A stretch of DNA of 35,547 nucleotides. It comes from Rhizobiales bacterium Ga0077524 (GTDB lineage: Bacteria; Pseudomonadota; Alphaproteobacteria; Rhizobiales; Hyphomicrobiaceae). This document shows, one piece after another, positions 32,251-35,547 of the stretch; position 1 is the first letter of the stretch, and the number at the start of each line of letters is the position of its first letter. The notes under the pieces are model-generated. The model searched no databases and was not told the origin of the DNA. It worked only from the letters and a program-made list of their open reading frames with translations. Position numbers and translations under genes: made by a program. The stretch lies in assembly GCA_001464755.1 (NCBI GenBank), contig LNDR01000393.1:1-35547 (forward strand), written 5' to 3'.

Positions 32251-33810
32251 ATGGCCGAAACGATGAATGGCGCCGAGAGCCTGGTCCGCACCCTGATCGC
32301 CGGGGACGTCGACGTCTGCTTCACAAACCCCGGCACGTCCGAGATGCATTTCGTTGCGGCACTCGACAAGGTGCCCGGGATGCGTTGCGTTCTGGGCTTG
32401 TTCGAGGGCGTCGTCACCGGCGCCGCTGACGGCTACTACCGCATGCTCGACAAGCCGGCGTCCACGCTTCTCCATCTCGGTCCCGGGCTCGCCAACGGCC
32501 TCGCCAACTTGCACAACGCCAAGAAGGCCTCATCGGGAATCGTCAACATCGTCGGCGAGCACGCCACGTATCACATTGCCCACGACGCGCCGCTGACCTC
32601 CGATATCGAGGGTGTTGCCGCCCCCATGTCGCATTGGGTGAAGACCTCGCCCTCGTCGCGCGGCATCGCCAAGGATGGTGCCCTCGCCATCGAGGCTGCC
32701 CGCCAGACCCCCGGCCAGATCGCGACGCTCATTCTGCCTGCCGACACGGCCTGGGGCCCTGCCGACGGCATCGCGGAGACCGCGCCGCAGCAGGCCCCGC
32801 CCAAGGTCTCGGCCGACGCCATCAAAGCCGCTGCCGACATGCTCCGATCGGGCCAGAAAGCCACGCTCCTGATGGGCGGCGCAGCGCTGCGCCAACGCTC
32901 GCTCGAACTCGCGGGCCGCATCGCAGCCAAGACGGGTTGTGGCATCCTCACCGAAGGTGCCAACACCCGCCTCGAGCGCGGCGCTGGCCGCGTCCAGGTC
33001 GAGCGCATCCCCTATGTCGTCGAGCGCGCGCTGGGCGTCATGAAGGCCGCCGGTAACCTCGTGCTCGTCGGCGCCCGCGAGCCGGTCGCGTTCTTTGCTT
33101 ACCCCGACAAGCCGAGCCTCCTGATGCCGAAGGACGCGCGCTCGACCAAGCTCGCCGGCACCGACGAGGATATGGAGGCCGCCCTCGAGGCTCTTGCGAT
33201 CGAGCTTGGCGCGATGAGCACGGCCCCGGCCCGCATCGCTGCCCCACGCCGCCCGGTCATCCCCACGGGCGCCATCAACGCCGAGAAGATCGCCTCGATC
33301 CTTGGCGCCAAGCTCCCCGAGGGCACCATCGTCGTCGACGAGAGCGTGACGACCGGACGCGAGTTCTTCGGCGAGACGGCGGGGGCCCCGCCGCACGACT
33401 GGATCAACAACCGTGGTGGGTCGATCGGCTACGGCATGCCGGTCGCCATCGGCGCGGCCATAGCCTGCCCAAACCGCAAGGTGCTCGCCATGATTGGTGA
33501 CGGCAGCGCCATGTACACCGTGCAGTCGCTCTGGACGATGGCGCGCGAAGGCCTCGACATCACCGTGATGATCTTCGCGAACGGCTCCTACAACATCCTT
33601 CGCGGTGAGCTGACCAATGTCGGCGTCCAGAATCCCGGCCCGCGCGCGGTGGACATGCTCAGCCTCGGCCGCCCGGACATCGATTGGGTCGCGATGGCCA
33701 AGGGCCATGGCGTCCCGGCGCGGCGCGTCGAGGATTGCGAAGGCCTCGCCAAGGCCCTCGACGCCGGCCTCCACGGCAGTGGGCCGAACCTCATCCAGGT
33801 GATGCTGTAG
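32251..33810 (+). CDS. Thiamine-diphosphate enzyme, acetolactate synthase large-subunit-like
   Basis: ThDP-dependent 2-oxoacid enzyme of 519 residues from ATG 32251 (ATG 32233 adds six). The N-terminal Pyr domain has MNGAESLVRTLIAGDVDVCFTNPGTSEMHF, with the proton-relay Glu in LGLFEGVVTGAADGYYRM. The central domain lacks clear FAD-binding motifs. The C-terminal PP domain has YGMPVAIGAAIACPNRKVLAMIGDGSAMYTVQSLW and IFANGSYNIL, the GDG...N cofactor site. It belongs to a group annotated as acetolactate synthase, but may be a benzoylformate decarboxylase-like or other C-C lyase. It is followed after 11 bases by an acyl-CoA-dehydrogenase-like gene, so both probably serve one catabolic route. Confidence 0.88.
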   Translation: MAETMNGAESLVRTLIAGDVDVCFTNPGTSEMHFVAALDKVPGMRCVLGLFEGVVTGAADGYYRMLDKPASTLLHLGPGLANGLANLHNAKKASSGIVNIVGEHATYHIAHDAPLTSDIEGVAAPMSHWVKTSPSSRGIAKDGALAIEAARQTPGQIATLILPADTAWGPADGIAETAPQQAPPKVSADAIKAAADMLRSGQKATLLMGGAALRQRSLELAGRIAAKTGCGILTEGANTRLERGAGRVQVERIPYVVERALGVMKAAGNLVLVGAREPVAFFAYPDKPSLLMPKDARSTKLAGTDEDMEAALEALAIELGAMSTAPARIAAPRRPVIPTGAINAEKIASILGAKLPEGTIVVDESVTTGREFFGETAGAPPHDWINNRGGSIGYGMPVAIGAAIACPNRKVLAMIGDGSAMYTVQSLWTMAREGLDITVMIFANGSYNILRGELTNVGVQNPGPRAVDMLSLGRPDIDWVAMAKGHGVPARRVEDCEGLAKALDAGLHGSGPNLIQVML

Positions 33811-33821
33811 GGCCCGCGCAC

Positions 33822-35018
33822 ATGGCGAACGATGGCCAAGCCGCGCGGTTTCCGGTCTCGCGCGCCGAGAAGCGTGTGGCGCTGCTGGCAGCCGTCGAGG
33901 CCATCCGCGACACGGTTATCGCGAACGCGGCCGAGAGCGAGCGGCTGTGCACCCTTGCACCGTCGACCGTGGCCGCGCTCCACGACACGGGTCTGCTTAC
34001 GTTGAAGCTGCCGTCAGTGCTGGGGGGTGCCGAGGCTGATCCGGCCCTTCAGTTCGACGTTATCGAGAGGCTGTCGGCGATCGATCCCTCCGCCGGCTGG
34101 TGCCTGATGATCGGCGGCACTGGCATCGGCCTGCCCGGTGCGTTCCTCCCCGATGAGGTTATCGCCCGCGTCTTCGAGGGCGGTCGGGTACCCACCGCCG
34201 CCATCATGGCGGTGCCGTCGGCTGAGGCTGTGCCGGTGGCGGGTGGTTACCGCGTCACAGGTCGCTGGTCATTCGTCAGCGGCGTCCCGCACGCCGAATG
34301 GGTGACGCTCGGCGCGAGGGTCGTGGCGCCTGATGGCATGCCATCCGTGCCGCGCCTTTTCGTTATTCCCGCCACAGCCGTCACGCTGCATGACAACTGG
34401 CATGTCATGGGCCTCAAGGGCACCGGGAGCTGCGATGTCTCGCTCATCGATCAGGTCGTGCCCGAAGCCTTCACCTGGGATCGCTTCCGCACGCCACCCT
34501 GCCGCGGCGGCGCCCTTTACCGCCTCGGCCAGCCGGGATTCGTCGCCAACGAGCACGCTGCCTTTGCCATCGGCACAGCGCGCGGCGCGCTCGATGCCCT
34601 GAAGAGCCTTGCCCGCGAGAAGCGCCGCAGCTTTGCGCTCGAGCCGAGCGCGATCGAGTCACGCCCCGTCTTTCAGCGCTTCGTCGGGCTCGCCGATCTG
34701 CGTCTGCGCGCCGCGCGAGCACTGGTCCTCGAGATCTATACCGAGGCTTGGGAGATCGCCTCGACGGGCGAGGTCCCGCCTCCCCGCATCCAGGGCGCTA
34801 TACGCGCCGCCTGCGCCTACGCTACGGAGGTCGCGGTCGACGTCACCAACGAGGCCTTTCGCTTCGGCGGCGGCGAAGCCGCTTACGATCCGCACCCATT
34901 GCAGCGCTATTTGCGCGACATCAACGTGGGCGCGCAGCACCTCATGATGAGCCCCATCGCCTACGAGAACCACGGCCAGCTCACCCTCGGACTTGCTGGA
35001 GCCGATCCGCTGCGATGA
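33822..35018 (+). CDS. Acyl-CoA dehydrogenase-fold flavoprotein (HsaA/DszC-like monooxygenase type)
   Basis: Protein of 398 residues with the acyl-CoA dehydrogenase fold: N-terminal helices (1-110, LLTLKLPSVLGGAEADPALQFDVIERLSAIDPSAGWCLM), a middle beta domain (VTGRWSFVSGVPHAEWVTLGARV, NWHVMGLKGTGSCDVSL) and a C-terminal helical domain with AFRFGGGEAAYDPHPLQRYLRDINVGAQHLM. The last motif is typical of flavin-dependent two-component monooxygenases such as HsaA. A catalytic Glu of true dehydrogenases is not evident. ATG 33822 follows the preceding stop by 11 bases and is preferred to the upstream frame overlapping it. It is probably co-transcribed with the ThDP enzyme. The flavin reductase partner is not in the window. 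Confidence 0.85.
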   Translation: MANDGQAARFPVSRAEKRVALLAAVEAIRDTVIANAAESERLCTLAPSTVAALHDTGLLTLKLPSVLGGAEADPALQFDVIERLSAIDPSAGWCLMIGGTGIGLPGAFLPDEVIARVFEGGRVPTAAIMAVPSAEAVPVAGGYRVTGRWSFVSGVPHAEWVTLGARVVAPDGMPSVPRLFVIPATAVTLHDNWHVMGLKGTGSCDVSLIDQVVPEAFTWDRFRTPPCRGGALYRLGQPGFVANEHAAFAIGTARGALDALKSLAREKRRSFALEPSAIESRPVFQRFVGLADLRLRAARALVLEIYTEAWEIASTGEVPPPRIQGAIRAACAYATEVAVDVTNEAFRFGGGEAAYDPHPLQRYLRDINVGAQHLMMSPIAYENHGQLTLGLAGADPLR

Positions 35019-35089
35019 GATCGCATGCCGATACTTGAGTGCGCACAGTGGTCACACCGGAGGCGAGAATAGCTATCGGCACGGCGGCG

Positions 35090-35330
35090 CTACCGTTTGT
35101 GGCTCGGCCGCATCTTCTGTCGGGATAGCCCTTGGTCCTTGAGGTGTCGTCCGATCGACGTCACGGCGTACGTCACGCCCCATTTCTTCGCGACGATCTC
35201 AGCGAGGTCTTCGCGCGTGTAAGCGGACAGATGATCCGTCTCGACGTCGGGTCCCTTGAGCGGCCGGTCAAGGCCAAACCCTGCGGATGGCCGCCGAAGG
35301 GGCGGCCCGGCGCAAGCAGCAGCTAGAGCA
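35090..35330 (-). pseudogene. IS630-family transposase remnant (winged-helix part)
   Basis: The minus strand reads LKGPDVETDHLSAYTREDLA, then EIVAKKWGVTYAVTSIGRHL, then KDQGLSRQKMRPSHKR, and stops at 35090-35092. This is the second helix-turn-helix of IS630-type transposases (a xxR/WTxxDLaxxixxrfGVxYxxxxVgrlLkxlGlSrqkxRP pattern). The DDE catalytic core that should follow is missing, and there is no start codon of its own. The fragment lies directly downstream of the broken protease gene. It seems to be what remains of a transposition or deletion event. No terminal inverted repeats were identified. Confidence 0.7.
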
Positions 35331-35343
35331 TTGGGGTCCGATA

Positions 35344-35547
35344 CTATTGAGGCTGAGCCGCTGTGACCAACAGTTTGAACCCCGAGATCTTGAGCAAGAC
35401 CCCGCTCCCGACGACACCCGGCCTTTCGCGATCGTCAAGACCGATGAACTGTATCACCGACTGACATTTCTCCCGCGCTGCACGATCCACAGCTTCAAGA
35501 AAGGATTCTGTCGGCGAAATAATCATTACGCTCTCAACCTCGATCAC
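35344..35547 (-). pseudogene. Trypsin-like serine protease, N-terminal fragment, truncated at the catalytic His motif
   Basis: The minus-strand frame enters at the right edge (a GTG at 35547 is possible) and reads VIISPTESFLEAVDRAAR, then GVVGSGVLLKISGFKLLVTAAQPQ, then a stop. The pattern GSGVLLxxxxxxxLVTAAH is the beginning of trypsin-like (S1-type) bacterial proteases. There the TAAH histidine is catalytic. Here the reading changes at exactly that His (TAAQPQ-stop). The remaining protease domain is absent, and the IS630-like remnant starts next to the break. The fragment may extend beyond the window on the 5' side. Confidence 0.65.

Noticed and set aside
32530-33774. Minus-strand frame of 414 codons opposite the ThDP enzyme
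   Set aside because: Antisense shadow; the plus-strand frame has all ThDP motifs.
35132-35326. Plus-strand frame of 64 codons near the right end
   Set aside because: It is antisense to the IS630 winged-helix remnant, which has the more convincing protein similarity.

Overview
The window is high-GC, densely coded bacterial chromosome, most likely from an alphaproteobacterium (order not certain; Hyphomicrobiales-like). Supporting signs are a divergent aroA next to a zinc-ribbon/acidic-tail protein of the TIGR02300 type, a DUF2628 gene between hisB and hisH, a class II (CP4-like) AroA, and a divergent hslV/hisB pair. No rRNA, tRNA or CRISPR array was seen.

Layout. At 1-600 a tyrosine-recombinase gene runs off the left edge and points away from dusA. 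This is the arrangement of integrative elements that insert in the 5' end of dusA, so the left edge is probably the end of such an element. From 1.5 to 6.7 kb there is gpsA, a PilZ-receiver fusion, an SMR efflux gene, hslV, hisB, a DUF2628 membrane protein and hisH. From 6.7 to 10 kb a TonB-like protein and a His-rich, ZnuD-like TonB-dependent receptor diverge from a region holding a perfect Zur-type palindrome, so this is probably a zinc-uptake unit. From 10 to 19.3 kb there is a small SinR-like protein, two overlapping genes for uncharacterised membrane-associated GTPases, an LLM-class flavin oxidoreductase, a small hypothetical gene, hisA, aroA, the TIGR02300 protein and a thiolase-like/DUF35 pair.

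From 19.4 to 30.4 kb lies the most unusual part. It starts with a small RTX-repeat protein. A Ser/Thr phospho-signalling locus follows: three soluble FHA proteins sharing a GPGKG motif, a CPA2-type cation/proton antiporter with an FHA domain fused to its cytosolic end, a membrane-anchored FHA protein, a Hanks-type kinase with a multi-pass tail, and a PP2C phosphatase with one membrane segment and a long Pro/Ala-rich tail. hslU sits inside this locus. The content resembles the kinase/phosphatase/FHA modules of type VI secretion loci, but no secretion gene is present. The antiporter-FHA fusion suggests that phosphorylation controls ion/proton exchange.

From 30.8 kb to the right edge are a small conserved hypothetical gene, dapB, an operon of a ThDP-dependent acetolactate-synthase-like enzyme and an acyl-CoA-dehydrogenase-like flavoprotein, then a decayed IS630-type transposase fragment that abuts a trypsin-like protease gene broken at its catalytic-His motif.
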